Shown here one piece after another: positions 44,297 to 52,983 of a DNA stretch of 64,000 bases. Source of the stretch: Mesobacillus subterraneus (GTDB lineage Bacteria > Bacillota > Bacilli > Bacillales > Cytobacillaceae); assembly GCF_020524355.2 (NCBI RefSeq), contig NZ_CP129019.1, forward strand, positions 3,534,001 to 3,598,000, read 5' to 3'. Below the pieces are notes generated by a model. That model was not told the origin of the DNA and did no database searches. It saw nothing but the letters and a program-made list of their open reading frames with translations. Position numbers and translations under genes: made by a program. Each line of letters starts with the position of its first letter. Position 1 is the stretch's first letter.

Positions 44297-46021
44297 TTAA
44301 ATTTTAAACTTTGCGACCATCTCTCTCAGGTTCTGCGCCAGACTTGCCAGTGAAGCTGATGATGAGGTGACTTCTTCCATTGATGCCAGCTGTTCCTCCG
44401 TTGCGGATGCGATTTCTGCTGTGTTTGCTACGGAATCACGGGCGATTTTCGTCACCTCTTCGATCGAGGCATTCACCTGCTGGACACTTGCTGACATCTC
44501 CTCTGAAATCGCGGATACCTCCTGGATTTCCTCGCTGACATTTTCGATCGATTTTAGGATTTCTTCAAATGTCCGTCCCGTATCATCAACTAAAGACGCT
44601 CCTTCAGAGATCTCAACCCATCCTTTATTCATCATTTCTACAACCTGATGTGTTTCTTTTTGAATGACCTCGATCAAGCCAGAAATTTGGCTCGCAGATT
44701 GCCTCGATAATTCTGCCAGCTTCCTGACTTCATCAGCGACAACTGCAAAGCCTTTGCCATGCTCCCCTGCTCTTGCCGCTTCTATGGCGGCGTTTAGCGC
44801 TAGCAAATTGGTCTGGTCAGCGATGCCTGTGATGACTTCGATGATTTTGCCGATTTCTGCTGATTTCCGATCCAGGTCTTTAATGACCCCATTGGTTTCA
44901 CTTGTCGTATTATTGATCGACTTCATTTTTTCAATTACTTTTTCAAGAGATTCCTGTCCGACTTGGGCTTGTTTTGCCGTTTCAGCCGCAGACTCCGCAA
45001 CAGTAGAAGTCGTTTGTGCAACTCGCTGGATCCCTCCTGACATCTCGCCTACCGCTTTCGCACTTTCTTCTGTATTCTTGCTCTGGACCTCTGCACCGCC
45101 TGCAACCTCCTGGATGGCTGTTGCAACCTGATTCGTCGCAGAGTTGGTTTGTTCCGCACTTGCCATCATTTCTTCAGCGGATGCCGCAACCTGCTCAGAG
45201 GTACTGCTTACCTTGAAAATCAGTTCCCTTAAATTGGACGTCATCTCGTTAAAAGCTGCAGCCAACTCACCGATTTCATCATTGTTCTTCACATTCATTT
45301 TTTCAACAGCCAGGTTTCCTTGAGCCACCTGTTTTGCTGCCTGTGATACAAGCTGAACCGGCTTGGAAATCATGCGGCTAATTTGCAGCGCAATAAAGAT
45401 GCCTATCACAAAAGCCGCTGCACTGAGGACGATAATCAGCATTGCTACCTTCTGTACATTCCCAGACAAGGCTTCACTTGTAGATTCCAAAGCATCTTGC
45501 TGGTACTCAATCGCATCCTCAGCCGCAGAATTCAGGCTGAAGATAAGCGGATTCCCTTTTTCCTGCATCAACAATCTAACCTTGACCATTTGTTCATCTC
45601 TTATTAAAAGAAACGCCTCGGAAGCCATCTCATAATACTGTGCCTCAGCTGCAACAAGCTTTTCTCCAACCTTTTTTCCTTCAGCTGATTTTTCCGAGCT
45701 TAAATATTTCTTAGAACTTTTATCAAAATCTTCTACCGCACCCTCAAATTCAATCAGGCTTTCTCCATCACCATTTGCCATATACTTTTGGAGGGCCAGC
45801 TGCTCTCTCATGATTGCATCCTTCATCTCGACAATCAAATTCAGCTTTTCCATCCTTTCATCAATGGATGACGAATACTGGCTGTTCATCTTGTTAAACT
45901 CAAAATTCGTGACGATGGCCACGAGCGCCAACAAAGCTAATACCGAGAAAAATCCGGTCAATAGTTTGGCTCGAACACTGAATCTCATCTGTGGTTTTGC
46001 AAATCTTTTTTTGGATTTCAT
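44297..46021 (-). CDS. Transmembrane methyl-accepting chemotaxis protein
   Basis: A 574-residue MCP. One membrane helix at about 17-37 ([18 protein letters not shown]), a four-helix-bundle type ligand domain of about 155 residues ([18 protein letters not shown]), a second helix near 195-215, HAMP, a long coiled coil rich in Ala/Gln/Ser, and the signalling tip [20 protein letters not shown]. Methylatable Glu/Gln pairs flank it. I place the start at 46021 (AGGAG eight bases upstream) rather than at 46108. It signals to CheA/CheW; the attractant is unknown. No other chemotaxis gene is adjacent. Confidence 0.92.
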   Translation of the reverse strand: MKSKKRFAKPQMRFSVRAKLLTGFFSVLALLALVAIVTNFEFNKMNSQYSSSIDERMEKLNLIVEMKDAIMREQLALQKYMANGDGESLIEFEGAVEDFDKSSKKYLSSEKSAEGKKVGEKLVAAEAQYYEMASEAFLLIRDEQMVKVRLLMQEKGNPLIFSLNSAAEDAIEYQQDALESTSEALSGNVQKVAMLIIVLSAAAFVIGIFIALQISRMISKPVQLVSQAAKQVAQGNLAVEKMNVKNNDEIGELAAAFNEMTSNLRELIFKVSSTSEQVAASAEEMMASAEQTNSATNQVATAIQEVAGGAEVQSKNTEESAKAVGEMSGGIQRVAQTTSTVAESAAETAKQAQVGQESLEKVIEKMKSINNTTSETNGVIKDLDRKSAEIGKIIEVITGIADQTNLLALNAAIEAARAGEHGKGFAVVADEVRKLAELSRQSASQISGLIEVIQKETHQVVEMMNKGWVEISEGASLVDDTGRTFEEILKSIENVSEEIQEVSAISEEMSASVQQVNASIEEVTKIARDSVANTAEIASATEEQLASMEEVTSSSASLASLAQNLREMVAKFKI

Positions 46022-46169
46022 TTTCCGCTCTCCTGTCCAGCAATAGATTAAATTACCACTCATACCTTCTTTCGGTTCAAATTCTGAAAATTTTAGGACT
46101 TTAGCCATAAAAAACTAAATCATTTTGTAATCGAATAAACGACACGACTCAAATCGAGAGCTTTACCTA

Positions 46170-46265
46170 TGAAAATCACAAGCTCCTCAGTCAGCCCGGT
46201 AAGCGCTGGAGGGCATGACAGTGAAGTCGGTTTTGAATACAATGGCAGGACCGAAGCGACTTGAT
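46170..46265 (+). repeat. Degenerate dispersed element
   Basis: AAAATCACAAGCTCCTCAGTC followed by AGCGCTGGAGGGC, GTGAAGTC, GGCAGGACCGAAGCGACT and TGATGAGCT. The outline of the element is recognisable but the head/tail complementarity is degraded. The rest of 46022-46294 holds no gene. Confidence 0.7.
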
Positions 46266-46294
46266 GAGCTATTCATTACTCAAAGTGAATTTTC

Positions 46295-46338
46295 GCAAAA
46301 AAGGACGGTACGGCTTCCGAATGGAAGCTGAAAACCGC
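46295..46338 (-). terminator. Terminator of the YtcJ-type amidohydrolase gene
   Basis: On the minus strand AGCTTCC and GGAAGC form a strong inner stem with an outer GGACGG-type pairing, then TTTTTT. Confidence 0.75.
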
Positions 46339-46346
46339 CCATAATC

Positions 46347-47945
46347 TTAGGAAAGCCTTCGATACTTGATTTCCCCGCCAATGATCGTCATTTCAATATC
46401 CATTGATAAAAGTTCATCTGCGTCCGTCATTTCAAATGGATTTTTGGTATAAACGGTCATATCAGCTAATTTTCCGCGTGCGATCGTGCCTTTCAGCATT
46501 TCTTCGTTTGTTGGATAGGCTCCGAGCTCTGTGAAAAGTCGGAACGCATCGAGCATTGACAGCTTCTGCTCTGGCACATAGCCATCGTGAGTTTCGCCCG
46601 GTTTTTTCCTAGTAACCGCGGCATGTATTCCCAGAACCGGGTCGACTGGTTCAACCGGCGAATCGGAACCTCCGGCACAAATGACGCCTGCTTCCATCAG
46701 GGTTTTCCAAGCGTAGGAAAGTTTGATTCTTTTTTCACCAAGACGTTCCTGAACCCAAGGGAAGTCACTTGCTATAAAACGTGGCTGAATATCCGCAATC
46801 CGGCTAGGCCCCTTCAGGCGTGGAATCAGTTCCTCCCGTAAAACTTGTGCATGAATCAGCCGGTCTCGATAAGCCGTTGCCGGGAATTGGCCCAGCACAT
46901 CAAGAACATTTTCCAGTGCCTGGTCGCCAATTGTGTGGACAGCAATCGGCATATCCAGCTCGCGCGCCCCTTTCACGATTTCGTATAAATGCTCCTGATC
47001 ATACATCGCATCGCCGTAATGACCTGGCGCATCACTATATGGTTCTGATAGCAGCGCGGTCCTCCGGCCAAATGCCCCATCGGCAAAAATCTTCACCGCA
47101 CCGATTTGCAGCGTGTCATTGCCGTAGCCTGTGTACATTCCGGCTTCTTTCAGGTTTGATAAAAACTCATGGTTAATCAAGAGATTGCTGCGTAAGCCGA
47201 GCTGCTCTCCATTTAAAAGCTCATTAAATAGATTCCATGTTTTTTCAAGACCGCCAAGATAGAGCGGGTCATTTGTATGCACGCTGGTCAACCCTTTGCT
47301 CATCGCATAATTCATCGTCTGCCGCATCGCTTTTTTCCAGTCGTTGTACGAGCGCTCCGGGATATACTGTCGGACTAAATTTGCCGCTGACTCGAGGAAC
47401 AGTCCGGTCGGTTGCTTCGTGATTTCATCGAGTACGATGGTTCCGCCCTCCGGAACCGATATCAACGGATGATAGCCGCTCACTTCGAGCGCCTTGCTGT
47501 TGACCAGGGTTGCGTGCAGGCACGTCCTTGTTAAAAATAACGGGTTGGCAGGAGCCACATAATCCAGCTCGGCAATCGTCGGAATTCCTCCGTCGGTAAA
47601 AAGGTTCTCATCCCAGCTGCTGCCGACAATCCATTCACCAGGTTCAAGCTGACTGGCTTTTCCCTTTATTTTTGCCAGCATTTCATGTTTGGTCGTGATT
47701 CCGACAAAGTCGAGATTGATGAAACTATCGGCCATGATTGATAAGTGAAGATGGCTGTCGATCAAACCCGGTGTTGCCGTCTTCCCTTCCAAATCAATGA
47801 TTTGCGCCTGGCTGCCCCATTGCAGCACAATATCTGTTGAAATTCCCATATCAATAAAACGGCCATTTTCAATGACCACTGCTTGTACAATTGGATTGCG
47901 TGAATTGAATGTATAGATGGTTCCATTTTTGTAGATGGTTCTCAA
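46347..47945 (-). CDS. YtcJ-type metal-dependent amidohydrolase
   Basis: A 532-residue amidohydrolase-3 protein. Metal ligands: HLH in GLIDSHLHLS (about 64-66), carboxylated-Lys region AVKIFADGAF, His in VHTIGDQAL, His in IHAQVL, and Asp in GGSDSPVEPVDP. Typical of N-substituted amide or cyclic substrates hydrolysed in the cytoplasm. The start is TTG 47945 with GGGGAG six bases upstream. A lysine riboswitch followed by an intrinsic terminator lies in its leader (48033-48277, same strand), implying that the enzyme is made when lysine is scarce and may act on a lysine-related or lysine-releasing compound; that link is inference. Confidence 0.9.
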   Translation of the reverse strand: MRTIYKNGTIYTFNSRNPIVQAVVIENGRFIDMGISTDIVLQWGSQAQIIDLEGKTATPGLIDSHLHLSIMADSFINLDFVGITTKHEMLAKIKGKASQLEPGEWIVGSSWDENLFTDGGIPTIAELDYVAPANPLFLTRTCLHATLVNSKALEVSGYHPLISVPEGGTIVLDEITKQPTGLFLESAANLVRQYIPERSYNDWKKAMRQTMNYAMSKGLTSVHTNDPLYLGGLEKTWNLFNELLNGEQLGLRSNLLINHEFLSNLKEAGMYTGYGNDTLQIGAVKIFADGAFGRRTALLSEPYSDAPGHYGDAMYDQEHLYEIVKGARELDMPIAVHTIGDQALENVLDVLGQFPATAYRDRLIHAQVLREELIPRLKGPSRIADIQPRFIASDFPWVQERLGEKRIKLSYAWKTLMEAGVICAGGSDSPVEPVDPVLGIHAAVTRKKPGETHDGYVPEQKLSMLDAFRLFTELGAYPTNEEMLKGTIARGKLADMTVYTKNPFEMTDADELLSMDIEMTIIGGEIKYRRLS

Positions 47946-48032
47946 GAAGATCTCCCCTTTGGATAAAATGTGAATGCCTGGGGAGCGCGTTTGGAGTTGA
48001 TGGAAGGGGATAGTTGGTACGCTCTGGCATGC

Positions 48033-48072
48033 AAAAAAGCAATGACAGAAAATAACCTATCATTGCTTTTTA
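48033..48072 (-). terminator. Riboswitch expression-platform terminator
   Basis: On the minus strand AAAAAGCAATGA and TCATTGCTTTTTT are complementary and end in a T run. It lies between the lysine aptamer and the amidohydrolase start, about 90 bp before that start. It would form when lysine is bound. Confidence 0.85.
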
Positions 48073-48093
48073 CAATATACGTTATCCGCCATT

Positions 48094-48277
48094 TCGATCA
48101 GTAGTTCTCCATGCACAAAACCCCGCATGACAGTCTGCTCCTTGTTCAGAAAGCATCCCAGCAATAATCAGTCCGACCCTGATTATGCTTCGGCAAACAA
48201 CCCTTTCAGCCACCATCAACGATTGTCTATCTCCGATGGTCTACTCTTGTTATTTGCTCCCCTACCTCACCGATCTG
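48094..48277 (-). ncRNA. Lysine riboswitch (L box) ahead of the YtcJ-type gene
   Basis: Read on the minus strand the leader carries the L-box conserved blocks in order: GGTGAGGTAG (P1, 5' side), AAGAGTA, CGGAGA, GCTGAAAGGG, TTTGCCGAAGC, AGGGTCGGACTG, TTGCTGGG, GACTGTCAT and GGAGAACTACTGATC (P1, 3' side). GATC and GTAG segments at the two ends pair to close P1. Length (about 184 nt) is right for this class. An intrinsic terminator follows at 48033-48072, so control is by transcription termination when lysine binds. The only downstream gene is the amidohydrolase at 46347-47945. Confidence 0.87.
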
Positions 48278-48406
48278 ATAAGATCATATGAAATTAGGTT
48301 AATACTATCAAATTGTCCTATTTTAATCAAGATTCTAAAATGTCTTAAAATGTTCACAGTTTTTTAGTTGCTCCCATTTTAAAATGAAGAAGAAAGGAAG
48401 TGGAAT

Positions 48407-49312
48407 ATGTTATTAAAAGAAAGAACCAAACCAGAAGAATTGGTAATTCTGCAAGCACTTAAGCCTCGAATGGAACTGGAAGAGAAAGATGCGCAAAACC
48501 TATGGACCCTGGAGAAAGGCTATGAAGGTGAAGTTCAATTCGACTTATGGTTTACGAACCATCGAGTGGAGAGTCTCATTATCAACGACCTACGCCTTGA
48601 AGTGAATGGCACACTTTTTCAAATCGATTCGTTCGTGATTACGCAGGATCGGCTCCATCTCTTCGAAGTGAAAAATCTCGAAGGGGACTATTACCTGGAT
48701 GGAGACAAATTCAAGACAGTTGCCGGGAACGAAGTTAAAAACCCACTCCATCAACTAAACCGTGCAGAGATCCTGCTAAAACAACTACTGAAGAATCTGG
48801 GCTTTTACATCCCTCTCGAACCCCACCTCATGTTCATCAACCCTGAATTCGCCCTTCTGCAAGCACCATTGAAATCCCCTATTATTTTACCAAATCAACT
48901 AAATCGCTTTATGGATAAGATGAATAGAACCTCTTCAAAATTAACGAGCAAACATTCCAAATTGGCTGAGACCCTTTTGTCATTGCATGTTAAGAAATCA
49001 CCATATACTAGGGTACCTAGTTATGATTTGGAGATGTTGAGGAAAGGGGTTATTTGTGAGTCTTGCGGGGAGTTTTTGGAGAGTTATAGTAGAAATAAAT
49101 ACATTTGTAGAAACTGTAATTCTCTAGAATATATAGAATCAGTTGTGCTTCACTCAGCTAAAACCTTTCAGTTACTTTTTCCAGAACGGAAATTAACCAC
49201 AACAGCTATCTATGATTGGAGCGATGGTCTTCTTCCAATTAAAGCTATTAGAAGAGTCTTTCAGAACAACCTTTCAGTCAATGGGGTGTTTAGCTCCACT
49301 TATTATGAGTAA
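48407..49312 (+). CDS. NERD-domain protein with C-terminal zinc ribbon
   Basis: A 301-residue protein. Residues about 35-150 form a nuclease-related (NERD) domain: GYEGEVQFDLWF, IDSFVITQDRLHLFEVKNL (the D..E-K core of the restriction-endonuclease-like fold) and NPLHQLNRAE. After a helical middle, residues about 215-240 hold a zinc ribbon (CESCG and CRNCN). NERD proteins are implicated in DNA processing but few are studied. The ATG has AAAGGAAG six bases upstream. A long 52-bp tandem array follows immediately. Confidence 0.85.
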   Translation: MLLKERTKPEELVILQALKPRMELEEKDAQNLWTLEKGYEGEVQFDLWFTNHRVESLIINDLRLEVNGTLFQIDSFVITQDRLHLFEVKNLEGDYYLDGDKFKTVAGNEVKNPLHQLNRAEILLKQLLKNLGFYIPLEPHLMFINPEFALLQAPLKSPIILPNQLNRFMDKMNRTSSKLTSKHSKLAETLLSLHVKKSPYTRVPSYDLEMLRKGVICESCGEFLESYSRNKYICRNCNSLEYIESVVLHSAKTFQLLFPERKLTTTAIYDWSDGLLPIKAIRRVFQNNLSVNGVFSSTYYE

Positions 49313-49359
49313 TGTAATACTAGAAGAATTGCCATGATGAATCAAATGGCAATTCTTCC

Positions 49360-50455
49360 TTTTTCGGGCACATGTTCCGCTTTCTTGTTACCGAAATCTT
49401 CTGCTCCTCCACTTTTCGGGCACATGTTCTGCTTTCTTTTTACCGAAATCTTCTGCTCCTCCACTTTTCGGGCACATGTTCCGCTTTCTTGTTACCGAAA
49501 TCTTCTGCTCCTCCACTTTTCGGGCACATGTTCCGCTTTCTTCTTACCGAAATCTTCTGCTCCTCCACTTTTCGGGCACATGTTCTGCTTTCTTGTTACC
49601 GAAATCTTCTGCTCCTCCACTTTTCGGGCACATGTTCTGCTTTCTTGTTACCGAAATCTTCTGCTCCTCCACTTTTCGGGCACATGTTCCGCTTTCTTGT
49701 TACCGAAATCTTCTGCTCCTCCACTTTTCGGGCACATGTTCCGCTTTCTTGTTACCGAAATCTTCTGCTCCTCCACTTTTCGGGCACATGTTCCGCTTTC
49801 TTGTTACCGAAATCTTCTGCTCCTCCACTTTGCGGGCACATGTTCTGCTTTCTTGTTACCGAAATCTTCTGCTCCTCCACTTTTCGGGCACATGTTCTGC
49901 TTTCTTGTTACCGAAATCTTCTGCTCCTCCACTTTTCGGGCACATGTTCTGCTTTCTTGTTACCGAAATCTTCTGCTCCTCCACTTTTCGGGCACATGTT
50001 CCGCTTTCTTCTTACCGAAATCTTCTGCTCCTCTACTTTTCGGGCACATGTTCTGCTTTCTTCTTACCGAAATCTTCTGCTCCTCCACTTTTCGGGCACA
50101 TGTTCCGCTTTCTTGTTACCGAAATCTTCTGCTCCTCCACTTTTCGGGCACATGTTCCGCTTTCTTGTTACCGAAATCTTCTGCTCCTCCACTTTTCGGG
50201 CACATGTTCTGCTTTCTTGTTACCGAAATCTTCTGCTCTTCCACTTTTCGGGCACATGTTCTGCTTTCTTGTTACCGAAATCTTCTGCTCCTCCACTTTT
50301 CGGGCACATGTTCTGCTTTCTTGTTACCGAAATCTTCTGCTCCTCCACTTTTCGGGCACATGTTCCGCTTTCTTGTTACCCAAATCTTCTGCTCCTCCAC
50401 TTTTCGGGCACATGTTCCGCTTTCTTGTTACCGAAATCATGGTGGACTCCCTTTT
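49360..50455. repeat. 52-bp tandem array, 21 units
   Basis: GGGCACATG starts at 49366 and recurs at exactly 52-bp steps to 50406 (21 units, no indel). The unit contains TTTCGG and CCGAAA, which can pair in either direction along the array. Units differ by a few substitutions (GTTCCGC or GTTCTGC; CTTGTTACC or CTTCTTACC). It fills the gap between the NERD gene and the gntR promoter. Because 52 is not a multiple of 3 and the unit lacks stops, long frames run through it and one joins gntR in frame; these are not genes. Confidence 0.95.
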
Positions 50456-50514
50456 TCGGTAACACGTTTCCCTTATTGGATGAATGTAAAATATATTGGC
50501 AAAATAATCATTAG

Positions 50515-50528
50515 AGAAAACGCTTGCA
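50515..50528 (+). promoter_or_regulatory. cre-like site (CcpA) upstream of gntR
   Basis: AGAAAACGCTTGCA matches the cre consensus TGNAANCGNWNNCA at all but the first position and overlaps the -35 region of the gnt promoter, where CcpA repression is expected. Confidence 0.65.
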
Positions 50529-50551
50529 ATTTTTCAAATTCGTTTTATAAT
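50524..50551 (+). promoter_or_regulatory. Sigma-A promoter of the gnt operon
   Basis: TTGCAA (50524-50529) and TATAAT (50546-50551) with a 16-bp spacer, 43 bp upstream of gntR. Confidence 0.8.
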
Positions 50552-50567
50552 ACTTGTATACAAGTAT
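50550..50567 (+). promoter_or_regulatory. GntR operator
   Basis: ATACTTGTATACAAGTAT is a perfect 18-bp palindrome starting at the -10 box and resembles the known B. subtilis gnt operator. Gluconate-bound GntR would release it. Confidence 0.85.
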
Positions 50568-50593
50568 ACTTGATTAACCAGGAAGGTGAGGAA

Positions 50594-51322
50594 ATGACTC
50601 AAAATAAACAATTCCTTTATCCCCAGAAATGGCTTTCTAAGGCTTCAACCGGTGACCGGGTTGCGAGTGAGCTAAGGATGCAAATTATCGCGGGACTGAT
50701 TGAAAGCGGTGCCATCCTATCTGAAAATAAATTGGCTGCTGATTTTAACGTAAGTCGCTCACCCATCCGTGAAGCGCTTAAAATCCTCTCAGCAGAAAAC
50801 TTGATTCGCCTGGAAAGAATGGGTGCTGTAGTCATCGGCCTGACAGAAAAAGATATTGAAGAAATTTACGATGTACGTCTTTTAATTGAGTCTTTCGTTT
50901 TCGAAAGACTGACAAAAATAGATACAACCCACCTGGTGATGGAATTGAGCAAAATCCTCGAAATGATGAAAATCGCCATCAAGTACAAAGATGCCGACGA
51001 ATTTTCACTACAGGATGTGCTCTTCCATGAAACGATTATCCGGTCCATCAATCATTCCTATATCAGAATGATTTGGGATAACACGAAGCCCGTAATGGAA
51101 GCTTTCATCTTGTTATCGATGCGGGCAAGAATCGAAGAGAAATACGATGATTTCAACCGCATTCTCGAAAACCACGAGCTTTATATTGAAGCCATCAAAA
51201 CGAAGAATCGCGAACTTATGATTAAATCCTTACACCAAAATTTTGATGATGTTCAAGGTAAAGTAGACGACCTTTGGATATCGCAGCAAACGCTTTCCAA
51301 GGGAGTGGAGAAAAGTGACTGA
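50594..51322 (+). CDS. gntR: Gluconate operon repressor GntR
   Basis: A 242-residue FadR/FCD-type GntR regulator. The N-terminal winged helix holds GDRVASELRMQIIAGLIESG, LAADFNVSRSPIREALKIL and IRLERMGAVVIGL; the C-terminal FCD domain carries the effector-site residues in DVRLLIESFVFERL and DVLFHETIIRSINHSYI. The ATG at 50594 has GGTGAGG just upstream. It overlaps gntK by 8 bp and is first in the operon behind the promoter, cre-like site and operator at 50515-50567. Confidence 0.93.
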   Translation: MTQNKQFLYPQKWLSKASTGDRVASELRMQIIAGLIESGAILSENKLAADFNVSRSPIREALKILSAENLIRLERMGAVVIGLTEKDIEEIYDVRLLIESFVFERLTKIDTTHLVMELSKILEMMKIAIKYKDADEFSLQDVLFHETIIRSINHSYIRMIWDNTKPVMEAFILLSMRARIEEKYDDFNRILENHELYIEAIKTKNRELMIKSLHQNFDDVQGKVDDLWISQQTLSKGVEKSD

Positions 51323-52852
51323 GTATATGTTAGGGGTCGACATCGGTACTACCAGTACCAAGGCCGTCCTATTCAATGAAAAAGGAGAAGTCATCCAGCA
51401 GGAGAACATTGGTTACCCTCTCCATACGCCGGATATTTCAACAGCCGAGCAAGATCCTGAAGAAATTTACATGGCGGTCCTAACGGCCATTACAAAAATA
51501 ATGAAGCACAATCTGCAAAAGAAGCTGGCATTCATCTCATTCAGCAGCGCGATGCACAGCGTCATTGCGATTGATGAAAATGACGAGCCGCTCACGCCTT
51601 GTATCACATGGGCGGACAACCGCAGTGAAGCATGGGCCCATAAAATCAAAACAGAATTAAACGGACACGAAATTTACAAGCGCACAGGAACGCCGATCCA
51701 CCCGATGTCGCCATTAAGCAAGATCGCCTGGATCGTGAACGAGCGTCCTGAAATCGCCGCTAAAGCGAAAAAGTACATCGGCATCAAGGAATTTGTTTTC
51801 AAAAAGTTCTTTGACCAGTATGCCGTGGACCACTCATTGGCATCAGCGATGGGAATGATGAACCTTAAAAAGCTGGAATGGGACGAAGAGGCCCTGCAAG
51901 TCGCGGGAATTACAAAAAACCAATTATCCGAGCTGGTACCAACAACAAAAACCTTCATGAATTGCAATTCAGAAATCGCGAAGCAAATCGGGATTGATCC
52001 GGACACTCCTTTTGTCATCGGTGCAAGTGATGGCGTTCTTTCCAACCTCGGAGTCAATGCGATTGGCAAAGGTGAGATTGCAGTCACGATTGGGACAAGC
52101 GGTGCAATCCGCACGATCATCGACAAGCCTCAGACCGATGAAAAAGGACGTATCTTCTGTTACGCCCTGACTGAGAACCATTGGGTCATCGGCGGGCCCT
52201 GTCAACAATGGCGGCATGGTCTTTCGCTGGATTCGCGATGAATTCGCAGCATCCGAAGTCGAAACGGCAAAGCGTTTAGGAATTGACCCTTATAATGTGC
52301 TAACAAAAATTGCCGAGCGCGTTAGACCAGGTGCTGAAGGATTGTTGTTCCACCCCTACCTAGCGGGTGAGCGAGCTCCACTGTGGAATCCTGATGTCCG
52401 CGGTTCTTTTTTTCGGACTGACGATGTCTCATAAAAAAGAACATATGATTCGAGCTGCATTAGAGGGTGTCATTTACAATCTATATACCGTCTTCTTGGC
52501 GCTTACCGAAGCGATGGAGAGTCCGGTTACAAGGATTCAGGCTACCGGCGGTTTCGCCAGGTCAGAAGTTTGGCGACAGATGATGTCCGATATTTTCGAC
52601 ATCGAGGTAGTCGTTCCAGAAAGCTACGAAAGCTCGTGCCTTGGCGCTTGTATTCTCGGTCTTTATGCAACAGGTAAAATCGATTCATTTGATGTAGTTT
52701 CTGATATGATCGGCAGCACGCACAGTCACACGCCGAATGAGGATGCAGCCAAAGAATACAGACAGCTCGTGCCAATTTTCATCAGCTTATCGAGAGCACT
52801 TGAACAGGATTATTCGAGAATCGCTAACTATCAAAGAGGTTTGATTAAATAA
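51315..52852 (+). pseudogene. gntK: Gluconokinase GntK, interrupted by two +1 frameshifts
   Basis: An FGGY-family sugar kinase split into three overlapping frames (51315-52241, 52216-52434, 52367-52852). Removing one C from the GGGCCCT run near 52197 and one T from the T7 run near 52411 restores a continuous 511-residue protein, the expected GntK length. Family motifs are intact in the pieces: MLGVDIGTTSTKAVLF, AMHSVIAIDENDEPL, TWADNRSEAWA, IGTSGAIR, PYLAGERAPLWNPD and ATGGFARSEVWRQMMSD. The GTG start follows GGAG. As written the gene would be inactive; both insertions are in homopolymers, so sequencing error is a real possibility. The enzyme phosphorylates gluconate to 6-phosphogluconate. 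Confidence 0.88.
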
Positions 52853-52983
52853 AGGGATGATCCTCATCCTTTCGTAAAAATGTTAGCGCTTTATTTTACA
52901 GAGGGGCCTAACCCCAATGCAAATCAACAGAGGCAATACCTCGCTCCATGCGGGAATACTATACATCTTAGGGGGAAATTACA

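Noticed and set aside
49360..50455. CRISPR array or repetitive surface protein encoded by the 21-unit array
   Set aside because: Units are continuous repeats without spacers. Frames run open on several registers because the unit lacks stops and 52 is not a multiple of 3; there is no ribosome site and no signal peptide. The one long frame that reaches gntR does so by chance, and gntR has its own promoter, operator and ribosome site.
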